Assembly: GCA_900542065.1 (NCBI GenBank)
Contig: UQLU01000005.1
Location: forward strand, 92,061-156,060
Origin: an uncultured Eggerthella sp.
GTDB lineage: Bacteria > Actinomycetota > Coriobacteriia > Coriobacteriales > Eggerthellaceae
Length of the DNA stretch: 64,000 nt
Direction: 5' to 3'
Shown here in pieces: positions 35,860 through 45,232 of this stretch. Below the pieces are notes generated by a model that was given only the letters and a program-made list of their open reading frames with translations, was not told the origin of the DNA and did no database searches. Made by a program: the position numbers and the translations under genes. The first letter of the stretch is position 1. Each line of letters starts with the position of its first letter.

Positions 35860-36297
35860 ATGCTTTCTGGTAACAACGATAAAAACTCAAAAGAGATTCC
35901 TTCTATTGTTCTAAACGGAATCAAAAACATCCCAGAGAATTACTCCTTACCAAAACTACATGGAAGTGAGTGCTTCAAGGCGACCCTTATTCGCCTTGCT
36001 ATTCCTGGCGTATTCATTGCTATTTGTCTGCTTATAATAACCACCGCTCCCGCACAATCAGATTCTACTGTTTTGCAAGGCTGGATTGCATTTGCGATAG
36101 TTTTCGCCATTTGGTGGGTAGCTCACTGGTATTTCGCCAAGTGGAAAAACGCCAACAAGCAGAATAACCCCACACCTTACCCCCGTGCATTTATCACACT
36201 TGGCAAAGGCATATCTGCACTCATCCTGTTCTATCTCTTCACCATATTCCTAGAGCTTCTTTCCCTACCGCCGATATCTCAATCCCCATTACCTTAA
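35860..36297 (+). CDS. Membrane protein, probable N-terminal part of a split gene
   Basis: I do not recognise it. 145 residues: a polar N-terminus and three helices (about 45-65, 72-92, 112-135). AAGGAGAG precedes the ATG. The last helix ends in LELLSLP, and the frame then runs only eight more codons to a stop. The next gene's frame is open well upstream across this stop (back to at least 36189), so the two may be one gene of about 640 residues broken by a frameshift, or two overlapping translationally coupled genes. Confidence 0.55.
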   Translation: MLSGNNDKNSKEIPSIVLNGIKNIPENYSLPKLHGSECFKATLIRLAIPGVFIAICLLIITTAPAQSDSTVLQGWIAFAIVFAIWWVAHWYFAKWKNANKQNNPTPYPRAFITLGKGISALILFYLFTIFLELLSLPPISQSPLP

Positions 36298-36305
36298 TCT
36301 TAGGT

Positions 36306-37796
36306 TTGAGCTGGGATATTGCGTGGAGATCAGGCATGCCACTTGCTATTCTCTTTATGGTAATAGCGCGTGCCTGCAGCAACGGCTATAAGAATTGGTG
36401 CGCAAGCGAACGTGAAGCTTTTGGCAAACGCATTCAGAAAGAAAACCTGACTCCTGTTGAAGCGCTAGAAGAACAGGTCGGTCTTGTCTGGTGGCTTGAT
36501 GAAATTATTCGTGTGCTAGTTGCACTCGCTAACGCCCTAGGAGCGGTAGGCATTCTTGTCGCATTACTCATGCACTCCCCCATCACGTTAGTATTAGCAA
36601 CCAGCGGTCTTTTCAGCCCAGAAAAAATCTCATATATCAGCTTTACTGTTCCATGGTTTAGTGAATTCATGACAGCAATTGGTCAACTGAGCGCCGCAGG
36701 AATGTGGATATTTGTGCTTACTGCTGGCATCGTCCGCATTGTATGGCGTAAATTCTTGGACTGGTCTGCTCTTAATACTGCCGAAGAAATCCAAGCTATC
36801 GAAGAACGAAAAAGGGATGGCGAAGAGGAGCCACAATTCGAGTGCACCGTTAATGGCGAAAAAGCTCCAGGTACAGAAGTACCAAATGTTGGTGTCTACC
36901 TTCAAGGTTCCATTATCAAAATCGGAAGAATTACAGGCTGGATTTCACTTGTCTTGGGATGCTGCTCTATCTTGATGTCCTTACTAAATCCCGCATTAAA
37001 CGGATTCTTTGCAAACATCTTCCAAATTATTGGCGTGATACTTTCGACTAGTGCGTTGCCTCTTTTTGCACTCATCTTATTCGTAGCACTTGTAGTTGTT
37101 AATGCATGCGAATTGCGCTGGTATGAAGGCACAAATAAGACCCACAAGTCCATTCACAGCTTCATGAAAACAGCTAGACGCGTAGGATACGCAATCTGCT
37201 TGCTGTGCGTTGGCTATGCACTAGTAATGGCTCAACTTAACAACAACATTATCGGTTTGATTACTCAGAACGTCGCTGAAGGCGTGAATGAAGCTACTAT
37301 TTGGACGCTTGTAACGCAGTTGATAGTAGAATCGGCACTTTACCTGGTTATTATTGCAGTATTGTTATATGCCGCTTATCGATTTATCGACAACGAATTC
37401 ATTCTCCCAAACACCAGCTACAACGGTGGCTACTCTGGCGCTTATAGCGGAGGGAACTCAGGCGGATCATTTGGCGGCTCTTCTGGCGGCAGTGGCGGTT
37501 CGAGCTACTCTGGTAACTCATGGGGAAATTCCTTTTCAACAACATATGTCGGCGGCAAAGCATATCACCAGCAGAATAATAGCTGGGGCGGCTCCACCAT
37601 TTATGATGGATGGGGTTCAAAAGTAGGATCAACCCGTCAAGGCGTATTCGGAAATACCAAAGTTGAATATGGTGGACAAAAATACGAAGTGCGCGATGGC
37701 ATCTTTGGCGACAAAATTGTCACCGACGAAAACGGAAAAGAAGTCGGTCGCATTACCGAAGGTTTATTCGGCAACAACACTTTCAAGAAGAGCTAA
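36306..37796 (+). CDS. Multi-pass membrane protein with Gly/Ser-rich tail, probable C-terminal part of a split gene
   Basis: I do not recognise the family. It has about seven helices between residues 1 and 365, a Gly/Ser linker (GGSFGGSSGGSGGSS), and a C-terminal region with repeated short motifs (RQGVFGNTKVEYGG, RDGIFGDKIVTDENG, TEGLFGNNTF) that could be beta strands. The first usable start is TTG 36306, or ATG 36336 with a GGAG site. Because the frame is open upstream into the preceding gene, the true start may be the ATG at 35860 through a frameshift. Confidence 0.55.
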   Translation: MSWDIAWRSGMPLAILFMVIARACSNGYKNWCASEREAFGKRIQKENLTPVEALEEQVGLVWWLDEIIRVLVALANALGAVGILVALLMHSPITLVLATSGLFSPEKISYISFTVPWFSEFMTAIGQLSAAGMWIFVLTAGIVRIVWRKFLDWSALNTAEEIQAIEERKRDGEEEPQFECTVNGEKAPGTEVPNVGVYLQGSIIKIGRITGWISLVLGCCSILMSLLNPALNGFFANIFQIIGVILSTSALPLFALILFVALVVVNACELRWYEGTNKTHKSIHSFMKTARRVGYAICLLCVGYALVMAQLNNNIIGLITQNVAEGVNEATIWTLVTQLIVESALYLVIIAVLLYAAYRFIDNEFILPNTSYNGGYSGAYSGGNSGGSFGGSSGGSGGSSYSGNSWGNSFSTTYVGGKAYHQQNNSWGGSTIYDGWGSKVGSTRQGVFGNTKVEYGGQKYEVRDGIFGDKIVTDENGKEVGRITEGLFGNNTFKKS

Positions 37797-37883
37797 TGCG
37801 AGTTAGCAGCTAAAGTGTAGATAATATACGCAATGCTTACGTGTTTAGCTATAGATCAAGAGTACGTTTCTACTTATCCTCTA

Positions 37884-37967
37884 CTACCCCATTGTAAAGG
37901 TATATACTGCAAGCCCAATAACAACTATCGCTAGCACAATTCCAATAATGATATTTGAACGTGACAT
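37884..37967 (-). CDS. Candidate 27-residue single-helix membrane peptide
   Basis: A minus-strand ATG preceded by GAGG opens MSRSNIIIGIVLAIVVIGL..., which is one hydrophobic helix with a basic N-terminus, ending TAG. It lies alone in the 37797-38178 intergenic stretch, close to a long inverted-repeat element. It may be a small membrane protein or toxin-like peptide; function unknown. Confidence 0.4.
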   Translation of the reverse strand: MSRSNIIIGIVLAIVVIGLAVYTFTMG

Positions 37968-38033
37968 ATAAATAACCTCACGTTTCTAAACAACTTAGCA
38001 AGAAATTCAATAAAACTCACATTACTGGTAAAA

Positions 38034-38145
38034 ACAGCGAGCGGAAACACCTTGAATGCAGATAGGGTGAAGGCAAAGCGTAGCGTACTTTGTTACGCGA
38101 GCTTTACCTGGAGCCCTAGCTGTGCCAAGGTGTTTCCGCACAGCG
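38034..38145. mobile_element. 99-bp inverted-repeat (MITE-like) or rod-shaped RNA element
   Basis: GCGGAAACACCTTG (38041-38054) is perfectly inverted at CAAGGTGTTTCCGC (38126-38139). Between them further arms pair (CAG-TAGGG with CCCTA-CTG; AGG-AAAGC with GCTTT-CCT), so the whole can fold into one long hairpin. ACAGCG occurs directly outside each end (38034-38039, 38140-38145), like a target duplication. On the minus strand TTTTT follows shortly after, so an alternative is a large terminator for tyrS. Confidence 0.5.
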
Positions 38146-38163
38146 TCATACCGTTTCTTACGA

Positions 38164-38195
38164 GTATTACGACGTTAGCTATAACGTCGTAATAC
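38164..38195 (-). terminator. 14-bp perfect hairpin over the tyrS stop codon
   Basis: GTATTACGACGTTA, loop GCTA, TAACGTCGTAATAC. The stem includes the last codons and stop of tyrS. No T run follows at once, so it may protect the mRNA end or act with the downstream element. Confidence 0.5.
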
Positions 38196-39396
38196 GTACG
38201 AACTTGCGCTTGCCTACCTGAACAACAGCATCCTTAAGCATTTCAGGAGCTACGTTGTAGGTCTTAGCAGGAATAGCTTCACCATTTACTTTAACGCCAC
38301 CCTGGTCAATCATACGACGAGCATCACCAGTAGAATTGGTAAGTCCCGCATCAGAAATCAGCTTTGCCAGATAAACCAAACCTTCATCGTTAGGCGTTAA
38401 ATCAGCAGCAAATTCCGCTACATCGTCGGGAATTTCATGCTTCTTAAACTGCTTGTCAAACGCGGCTTCTGCTTCCTGGGCAGCAGCTTCGTCATAGTAA
38501 GCAGCAACGATGTTTTGAGCCAAATTACGCTTGCAACGATTAGGATGAATTTCTCCTGCAGCAAGCCCTGCTTCAATCTTGTCAATCTCGTTAACAGGTA
38601 CCGTAGAAGCCAAACGATAGTACTTCACCATCAGCTCATCAGGAATTGACATAACCTTGCCGAACATATCGTTAGGCTCATCGGTCAAGCCAATGTAGTT
38701 GCCGTAGCTCTTAGACATCTTTCTTACGCCATCGGTACCTTCGAGCAAAGGCAAGGTAAGGCAAACTTGAGGTTCCATACCCATTTTTTCCATAAGCTCA
38801 CGGCCAGCAAGCAAGTTAAACAGCTGATCGGTACCACCAAGTTCAACATCAGCCTTAATTACTACCGAGTCGTATGCCTGCATGATGGGATACAAGAACT
38901 CATGAAGCGCGATGGACTGGTTATTGGTATAACGATTATGGAAATCGTCACGTTCCAAGATACGTGCCACCGTAAAGTTGGAAGCAATCTTGAGCAATTG
39001 CTCCAAATCCATGCTCAAAATCCACTCAGAGTTATAACGAAGCGTGGTTTTTTCAGGATCGAGAATCTTAAATGCCTGATCAACATAGGTTTGAGCATTT
39101 TCTTTAATCTGCTCGCGCGTCAGCTGAGGTCGCGTCGTATTACGGCCAGAGGGATCGCCAATAAGAGCGGTTCCGTCACCGATAATAAGCGTTACCTGAT
39201 GGCCCAAATCCTGAAAAGCACGCAACTTACGCAGTGGCACTGCATGACCAAGATGGATATCGGGTGCCGTTGGATCTACGCCAAGCTTAATGTTAAGGGG
39301 CTTGCCACGCTTTAGTTTTTCCATAAGCGCAGCTTCAGGCACAATTTCTGCCGTGCCCGACTGAATAATATGAAACTGTTCTTCAGGTGAAATCAT
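38179..39396 (-). CDS. tyrS: Tyrosyl-tRNA synthetase
   Basis: A class I aminoacyl-tRNA synthetase charging tRNA-Tyr, 405 residues. The HIGH motif appears as HLGHAV, and KMSKSYGN is the second signature. The C-terminal S4 RNA-binding domain starts near 340 (DARRMIDQGGVKVNGEAI). AAGAGGAATC precedes the ATG. No T-box leader is evident in the 172 bases upstream. It is transcribed alone. Confidence 0.96.
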   Translation of the reverse strand: MISPEEQFHIIQSGTAEIVPEAALMEKLKRGKPLNIKLGVDPTAPDIHLGHAVPLRKLRAFQDLGHQVTLIIGDGTALIGDPSGRNTTRPQLTREQIKENAQTYVDQAFKILDPEKTTLRYNSEWILSMDLEQLLKIASNFTVARILERDDFHNRYTNNQSIALHEFLYPIMQAYDSVVIKADVELGGTDQLFNLLAGRELMEKMGMEPQVCLTLPLLEGTDGVRKMSKSYGNYIGLTDEPNDMFGKVMSIPDELMVKYYRLASTVPVNEIDKIEAGLAAGEIHPNRCKRNLAQNIVAAYYDEAAAQEAEAAFDKQFKKHEIPDDVAEFAADLTPNDEGLVYLAKLISDAGLTNSTGDARRMIDQGGVKVNGEAIPAKTYNVAPEMLKDAVVQVGKRKFVRITTL

Positions 39397-39568
39397 GATT
39401 CCTCTTTCTTAAAACTTCGCAAAATTCTAGCACAGCAAACCAACCGAAAGGGTCGCCAATACAAACTGGTCTTGTTCAGATTCTTTATGGGTATGCCTCT
39501 GTATAGACATTGCGATTAAGAAATATGTGATGATTCATACCTATCCTTGGTCTTGCGCCAGCTCTTCC

Positions 39569-42088
39569 TTACGAAACTCCTCGGAACAAATGTCCTGATG
39601 TTGCACCTTCCGCTTTCGAAACCTTATCGCCACTCTTAAGGGCAATATCGCGTGCACGCACTGCTCGCTGAACCTTCTTAGTCGTTTCTGCCACATTCAT
39701 TAAGGTTGTATCCACCATCAAAGTCGAAACACCCGCATGAATAAGTTCAGGTACCAAATGCGCAATATCAAGAGAAATCGCATTGTACAAATGACTGCGA
39801 CCAAGCGCATCAGTAATTACGGGCATCTCGTAACCCTTGCGATCCTTCAAATGATGTGGACTTTTACGACGAGAACATGTTGAGCACTTTTGATTACAGG
39901 GACCCTGGCTCATAAGCAAACAATGTTCTGTAATCATTAATTCGCTTGAACCCATAATAGTTACGCCCAACGGAACCGAAGAAACTTCTCCCAGCTCTTC
40001 AATCTGTACCAAAGAAAGCTCTGGTGAGAGCCAAATGCGCTGAGCGCCTAGATCTGCCATAGCTTGTAGATCGAGCCTGTTGGTTACCGGAATATGAGGG
40101 CCCACTTCTGGCAATGCACCCATTTCGCGGGCATGAATCAACTGGCCAAAGTTTTCTACCACAACAGGCTTTCCTTCGCGAACGCGATTCCAAATATCAA
40201 ACCCATTGCGTAGCTCTTCGTCGAACATATGAGAAACCGTAGGCAAAATAGGAATACACTGCTTGGGATAGCCTGCTTGTTCTGCAGTCCCTGAAAGCTG
40301 CCCTGCGATTACCGCCTCTCCGCGACGATAATTAAGCGCTGGAACATAAATAAAATCGGCGCCTGCACGCTTCGCCGCACGAGCACAAGCAGGATTGGTT
40401 GCCAAAACACCCACTTTGCAAGAATTCGTGCGAACAGGATTTGCGTATACACGCTGCGCTACCCGCTCGAGCGTGCGCCCATGATAGGACTCCAATAAGG
40501 CAGCTTCCAGCTGTTCTGCTGCACGCGCACGCAACTTGTGAAGCGTCGAAAAGCCCATGCCGACACCCTCATCAAGCGTAATATCAAGCTGCTTCAAGCA
40601 AAATGGCGTTGTTCCCATTCGATCGATATGATCTTGCACTTCTTCTTTTGTAAGCGCTTTTGTGCGGGCTTGCTCTACTACGGGCCCCTCAACACTTACT
40701 GAAACATAAGTGCCCAAAAGAGCATTGTTTGCCTCGAAAGAAAGCTTAGCAGGCTGCCCTAAATGAAGCTCTGCCTTTGCAGCAACAGGAACCGCTGGCT
40801 TTCGCTCATCATCAACAAACGCCGCTTCAGCATTGCGTACACGGAAAACACGATCGCCCTTGCCTACCGCGCGATCTACCTTTAACACCGCTTTTCCTGA
40901 TTTATCGAAAGAAAGCGAATCTATGGTATGTATAAAATGTCCACGATTGGTCCAGAATTCAATGGCATCGCCCACATGCAATTCCTGCTCTGGATCAACG
41001 AAAACTTTGCCGTCCTTTACTCGCGCTACACGTCCTATAAAGATGCCGCGATTATTGGGACGACCATAACTCATTATTTCGTTACCGCGCTGGCGCTCTA
41101 AATACGCCGTAGTAAACCCACGAGAAAATGCCTCCGAAAGAATCTGGCGCTCAGCATCAGTTGCGCGAGGATTAATCGGTTCACCTTGCGGCATTTCAAC
41201 ACTACCGCAATCAATTTCTGCACGCTTTTGCTCTTCTAGCCAGGCCAATGCACGATCAAGGACTGCACGGTATACTCCCACTACGCTCTTAACGTATTCA
41301 GGAGACTTCATTCGCCCTTCGATTTTAAGCGATGTAGCACCTGCAGAAATAAGCTCTGGAAGAACATCAATAGTGCACAGATCTTTTGGAGAAAGTAGGT
41401 GTTCACCTGGTGCATCAAGCGTTTTGCGCAACGCAACGTTATGCAGCGTATAGGGCAAACGACACGCCTGAGCACAACGACCACGATTCGCCGATCTGCC
41501 CCCTACCATAGAAGACATAAAGCACTGCCCCGAATAACAAATACACAAAGCTCCGTGTGCGAAAACTTCCACTTCCATTCCAAGTTCTTGCGCGAGTGCA
41601 GACAAACGCGCAATCTCCTCAAAGGAAAGTTCACGAGCCAGCGTTACACGCGATGCTCCTAGAGCAGCAGCCGCCTGCACTCCATCTTCAGTATGGGTGT
41701 TCATCTGAGTTGAAACATGCACTTCACAATCAGGCATAATACGGCGAAGCTCAAGAGAAATACCAATATCTTGGACAATGAAAGCATCCACGCCACAGCG
41801 ATATGCCTGACGTGCCAGCTCGAGAGCGTCTTCCACTTCTGAAGGAAGAACGATGGTATTGAGCGTGAGATAGATCTTTACCCCGCGCAAATGAGCGTAG
41901 TCGCATGCCTGCGCCAAATCTTCAAAGGTGAAGTTTTCAGCTCCACGACGAGCATTAAAATGCCCTGCGCCAAGATACACGGCATCTGCTCCAGCTTGAA
42001 CTGCCGCATGCAAGCATGCCATATTTCCAGCTGGCGCCAATAATTCAACGACGGGCTTAGTAATCTCTGTATCTATTATTTGTTCCAT
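39569..42088 (-). CDS. Peptidase U32-family protein with DUF3656 (RlhA-like)
   Basis: 839 residues. The N-terminal U32 TIM-barrel domain begins VELLAPAGNMACLHAAVQAGADAVYLG and has the family signature EVFAHGALCICYSGQCFMSS...RGRCAQACR, whose cysteines may hold an iron-sulfur cluster. A collagenase-like/DUF3656 region follows, then a second U32-type half with CLLMSQGPCNQKCSTCSRRKS. The length and layout match the proteins that make 5-hydroxycytidine in 23S rRNA in some bacteria (RlhA), so RNA hydroxylation is more likely than proteolysis. GAGGATAG precedes the ATG. It is followed upstream of tyrS on the same strand. Confidence 0.82.
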   Translation of the reverse strand: MEQIIDTEITKPVVELLAPAGNMACLHAAVQAGADAVYLGAGHFNARRGAENFTFEDLAQACDYAHLRGVKIYLTLNTIVLPSEVEDALELARQAYRCGVDAFIVQDIGISLELRRIMPDCEVHVSTQMNTHTEDGVQAAAALGASRVTLARELSFEEIARLSALAQELGMEVEVFAHGALCICYSGQCFMSSMVGGRSANRGRCAQACRLPYTLHNVALRKTLDAPGEHLLSPKDLCTIDVLPELISAGATSLKIEGRMKSPEYVKSVVGVYRAVLDRALAWLEEQKRAEIDCGSVEMPQGEPINPRATDAERQILSEAFSRGFTTAYLERQRGNEIMSYGRPNNRGIFIGRVARVKDGKVFVDPEQELHVGDAIEFWTNRGHFIHTIDSLSFDKSGKAVLKVDRAVGKGDRVFRVRNAEAAFVDDERKPAVPVAAKAELHLGQPAKLSFEANNALLGTYVSVSVEGPVVEQARTKALTKEEVQDHIDRMGTTPFCLKQLDITLDEGVGMGFSTLHKLRARAAEQLEAALLESYHGRTLERVAQRVYANPVRTNSCKVGVLATNPACARAAKRAGADFIYVPALNYRRGEAVIAGQLSGTAEQAGYPKQCIPILPTVSHMFDEELRNGFDIWNRVREGKPVVVENFGQLIHAREMGALPEVGPHIPVTNRLDLQAMADLGAQRIWLSPELSLVQIEELGEVSSVPLGVTIMGSSELMITEHCLLMSQGPCNQKCSTCSRRKSPHHLKDRKGYEMPVITDALGRSHLYNAISLDIAHLVPELIHAGVSTLMVDTTLMNVAETTKKVQRAVRARDIALKSGDKVSKAEGATSGHLFRGVS

Positions 42089-42157
42089 TCACTATCCTCT
42101 ACATAGCGAAACGGCCATCAGATCGATGGCCGCCTAAGACAATCTTTTCAATAGACT

Positions 42158-42646
42158 CTACGCAGACTGGGCCTTGCTGTCTGCATCCTGCAACGCAGCT
42201 ATTCCTGCATCGTAGTGAGACTGAATATCTGCAATACGAGAATCGTAAGTGGAATAGTCAAATGAACCGCTTTGCGGAGCCTTTACATCTTCGTACAACT
42301 GAACATAATCTGCCAAAGCAGTTTGAAGTTCAGTTGCACCCGTAACGTATGATTTGTGAATTTCTGTCATAGCATCAGGAGGGGTGAGCGCATTTAAATC
42401 CTCAACGCACTTATTTACTGCTTCAAGCTGAGCATCAAGAGATACTACTTCGCCATCTTTTACTGCAGTAGCGAATTCTTCCATATTGGTATTAAGGGTA
42501 TCCATAATGGTGTTCACTGAAGACATGTATTGACGATTTTGCGTTTGAGCATTTTGCTCAGCGCTTTCGCCCGAACAACCAACCAAAGCAGCTAAACATG
42601 CCACACAAAACATTGCTGCCAGAATAATACGTACTTTCGCTTTCAT
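42158..42646 (-). CDS. Small lipoprotein with helical domain
   Basis: 163 residues. A signal peptide ends in the lipobox LAALVGC, with Cys24 as the predicted lipidated residue. The mature part is alpha-helical and acidic, with no family I recognise. ATG 42646 follows AAAGGA; an upstream start at 42667 is less likely. It lies between the PBP and the U32 gene on the same strand and should be displayed on the outer face of the membrane. Confidence 0.72.
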   Translation of the reverse strand: MKAKVRIILAAMFCVACLAALVGCSGESAEQNAQTQNRQYMSSVNTIMDTLNTNMEEFATAVKDGEVVSLDAQLEAVNKCVEDLNALTPPDAMTEIHKSYVTGATELQTALADYVQLYEDVKAPQSGSFDYSTYDSRIADIQSHYDAGIAALQDADSKAQSA

Positions 42647-42790
42647 AAAATCCTTTCGAACGTTCAAGAACGTTTAAGCAGAAGTGTATAAGGTATTACT
42701 CGCAAATACCCGCTAAATACCGAAAAGTTACCAGAATGCAAGGTCCCTTCACAAAACCTAAGCAACGCACCACTAGCGAAGAGACCTAGA

Positions 42791-44965
42791 TCATTCGGTG
42801 GGTTCGGTTTCGCCGCCGTCAGGATCAGTAGTTTCACCACCACCAGGATCAGTAGTCTCATCACCACCAGGATCAGTAGTCTCACCACCACCAGGCTCAG
42901 TGGTTTCACCACCACCAGTGCCACCACTAGGAGGAGTTGGAGTGCTATCGCCTCCCGTCTCTCCACCAGATTCGGTTTCTTCTGTTGTGGTTTCTTCTTC
43001 GGTTGTCTCCTCATCAGGAGTCATAACCGTATCGCCTTCATGCTCAGGAGCTTCGCCTTCCGTACCTTCACCATGACCGAAGTCGTGCTGAGTATACTCA
43101 AGCTTTTCGTCGGTTGTTGGGAACTGTTCGATAGGCTGGCCATCAAGAACAGTACTCATGAAATCGCCAAATACGTCGTCCGCGGCAACATAGGAAGGCA
43201 TCTGAACTTCTTCACGACCACCAATCCAAATTGCTACTGACATTTGAGGCGTAATACCACAGAACCATTTATCGCGCCAGTTTTCTGAAGTACCAGTCTT
43301 GCCTGCTACAGGCTGACCATTGGAAATCGCTGCACCACGACCAGTACCATTAGTTACTACCTTTTCCATAACCTCAGTTGCAGCCTGGGTCAAAGAGGTT
43401 TCCAGAACCTTTTCGCCTGTCGTATCTGCGGTAAAGATAGTATTTCCTGAAGCATCAGTAATGCTCTGGATACAAACGGCTTCGTGCCTTGTACCACCAT
43501 TAGCAATGGTCGCATATGCCTGTGCCATTTCTCGTACAGTTACTTCTTGAGCGCCCAGCGTAATGGAAGGATAAGCTTCAAGCTCCTGCTCGATTCCGCA
43601 GGTTTTAGCCATATCAACAACTTTTTGTGGACCAATTTCTGTACACAACTCCGCAAAACCGGTATTGGAAGATACCGCAAAGGCGCTTGCAACAGAACGG
43701 GTGCCATAGTTGGAGCCACCGTAGTTTTCTACTTCCCAACCATCGATATTAACGTGGGAAGTACAATTCAAATTCGTTTCAGGAGATACGCCATCGTTGA
43801 GCGCTGCCAACAACGTAAAGGTCTTAAAGGAAGACCCTGGCTGACGTTCTGCCTGGGTAGCCAAATTGAACTCGTTGGTGTCGTAGTCTCGGCCACCTAT
43901 CATCGCTTTAATAAAGCCCGTATCAGGATCGACCGCAACCATAGCTAGTTCAAGATTATCGGACAAGCCAGAAAGCTTAGCATCTGCTGCTTCTTCGGCT
44001 GCCTTTTGCGTGTCAACATCAAGCGTGGTTACAACGGTCAAACCGCCCTTAAATACTTCATCACTCGAGTAATCTTGCAACAAAGTATCACGAACATAGC
44101 TTGTGAAGTACTTGTACTGATACAAGCCATCATCTGCATCAGACATAGTTACGTTTAGGGTAATAGGTTCAGCTTGCGCAGCGTCATGTTCTTCTTGAGA
44201 AATAACGCCATTGGAAAGCATACGATCTAATACCAAATTACGACGTTCCAAACAATTATCAGGATTGTCGATAGGATTGTTGTAGGTTGGAGCCTGAGGA
44301 ATACCGATAAGCGTTGCCGCCTCGGCAATAGTTAGATCCTTGGCGTTTTTAGAGAAGTACAATTCCGAAGCTGCCTGAATGCCATAAGCACCTTGACCAT
44401 AGTTAATGGTATTCAAATACATCTGAAGGATTTCATCCTTCGTATACATTTGTTCAAGCTGAATAGCAATATATGCTTCACGAACCTTACGCTTAAGCGT
44501 AGATTCCTGCATTTCATCTGCCAAAATCGTATTACGAACAAACTGCTGAGTAATTGTTGAAGCACCTTCATGACCAGTGCCTGTAATATTTACCCATGCT
44601 GCACGAGCAATGCCCCAAAGGTCTACGCCATTGTGCTCGTAATAACGTTCGTCTTCCGTGGCGACGGTACCCTTCGTTACGTAGTCACCCATTTCGCCAA
44701 GCTCAATAGGATCGCGATTCTCTAAGTAGAGTTCTGCAAGCAACGTTGTACCATCACTTGCATACACCTTTGTTTTTTCAGCTACGTTGTACGCTGAAGC
44801 ATCGGTATAATCTGGCAAATCCTGCAACCAAGCAAAGCAAACAGCAGCTGTTCCCAAACAGCCAATTCCCAAAATTGCAGCAATAACTACACCGACGATT
44901 CCCAAGCGGAATCCGGCACGCTCTTTGCGAGCTGAATGCCGAGACCTTCTGGCTCGTGAAACCAT
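42791..44965 (-). CDS. Class A penicillin-binding protein (transglycosylase/transpeptidase)
   Basis: A 724-residue bifunctional peptidoglycan synthase. A basic cytosolic tail and one helix (about 20-45) anchor it. The GT51 domain shows TEDERYYEHNGVDLWGIARA with the catalytic Glu, and AATLIGIPQAPTYNNP. The transpeptidase domain has SxxK (PGSSFKTF), SxN (SSNTG) and KTGTS. The last 100 residues are Glu/Thr/Gly/Pro-rich, with a 24-bp tandem repeat coding GGGETTDP units, probably spanning the wall. GGAGG lies just before the ATG. Confidence 0.94.
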   Translation of the reverse strand: MVSRARRSRHSARKERAGFRLGIVGVVIAAILGIGCLGTAAVCFAWLQDLPDYTDASAYNVAEKTKVYASDGTTLLAELYLENRDPIELGEMGDYVTKGTVATEDERYYEHNGVDLWGIARAAWVNITGTGHEGASTITQQFVRNTILADEMQESTLKRKVREAYIAIQLEQMYTKDEILQMYLNTINYGQGAYGIQAASELYFSKNAKDLTIAEAATLIGIPQAPTYNNPIDNPDNCLERRNLVLDRMLSNGVISQEEHDAAQAEPITLNVTMSDADDGLYQYKYFTSYVRDTLLQDYSSDEVFKGGLTVVTTLDVDTQKAAEEAADAKLSGLSDNLELAMVAVDPDTGFIKAMIGGRDYDTNEFNLATQAERQPGSSFKTFTLLAALNDGVSPETNLNCTSHVNIDGWEVENYGGSNYGTRSVASAFAVSSNTGFAELCTEIGPQKVVDMAKTCGIEQELEAYPSITLGAQEVTVREMAQAYATIANGGTRHEAVCIQSITDASGNTIFTADTTGEKVLETSLTQAATEVMEKVVTNGTGRGAAISNGQPVAGKTGTSENWRDKWFCGITPQMSVAIWIGGREEVQMPSYVAADDVFGDFMSTVLDGQPIEQFPTTDEKLEYTQHDFGHGEGTEGEAPEHEGDTVMTPDEETTEEETTTEETESGGETGGDSTPTPPSGGTGGGETTEPGGGETTDPGGDETTDPGGGETTDPDGGETEPTE
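42822..42917. repeat. Four 24-bp tandem repeats in the PBP tail
   Basis: Four in-frame 24-bp units (42822, 42846, 42870, 42894) encode the GGGETTDP-like repeats. Small base differences show they are diverging. Copy number may vary between strains. Confidence 0.8.
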
Positions 44966-45154
44966 ACTACCTCCAAACTACAGTTCTGAGTATTTTAACA
45001 CTCTCTGAAGAAAGTACCTCGTGAAGGAACGTGAGGGTATGCTGTTTTCACGTACGCCACAAATGAATTTCACGTCTTCGGCAAATATAATTGCCCCATT
45101 TTCACTAAAACCACCAAAAACAGCAAAGGTTTTACCAACACGATGAGTCGTTAC

Positions 45155-45192
45155 AAAGAAAAAACCGTTTGTTCCCTAGAACAAACGGTTTT
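45155..45192 (-). terminator. 14-bp stem terminator after argH
   Basis: AAAACCGTTTGTTC and GAACAAACGGTTTT pair around CCTA. T-rich runs lie on both sides, so it works on either strand. Placed 40 bases past argH, it ends the arginine cluster. Confidence 0.88.
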
Positions 45193-45232
45193 GTTTTAAG
45201 TTGAACGAGGATCGTCAGTGCCCTCTTAGAAA

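Noticed and set aside
39397..39568. T-box leader upstream of tyrS
   Set aside because: The region is short and lacks the conserved T-box sequence and a terminator hairpin.
43484..43948. Plus-strand 154-codon frame within the PBP gene
   Set aside because: Antisense to the transpeptidase domain, with no start signal and an implausible composition.
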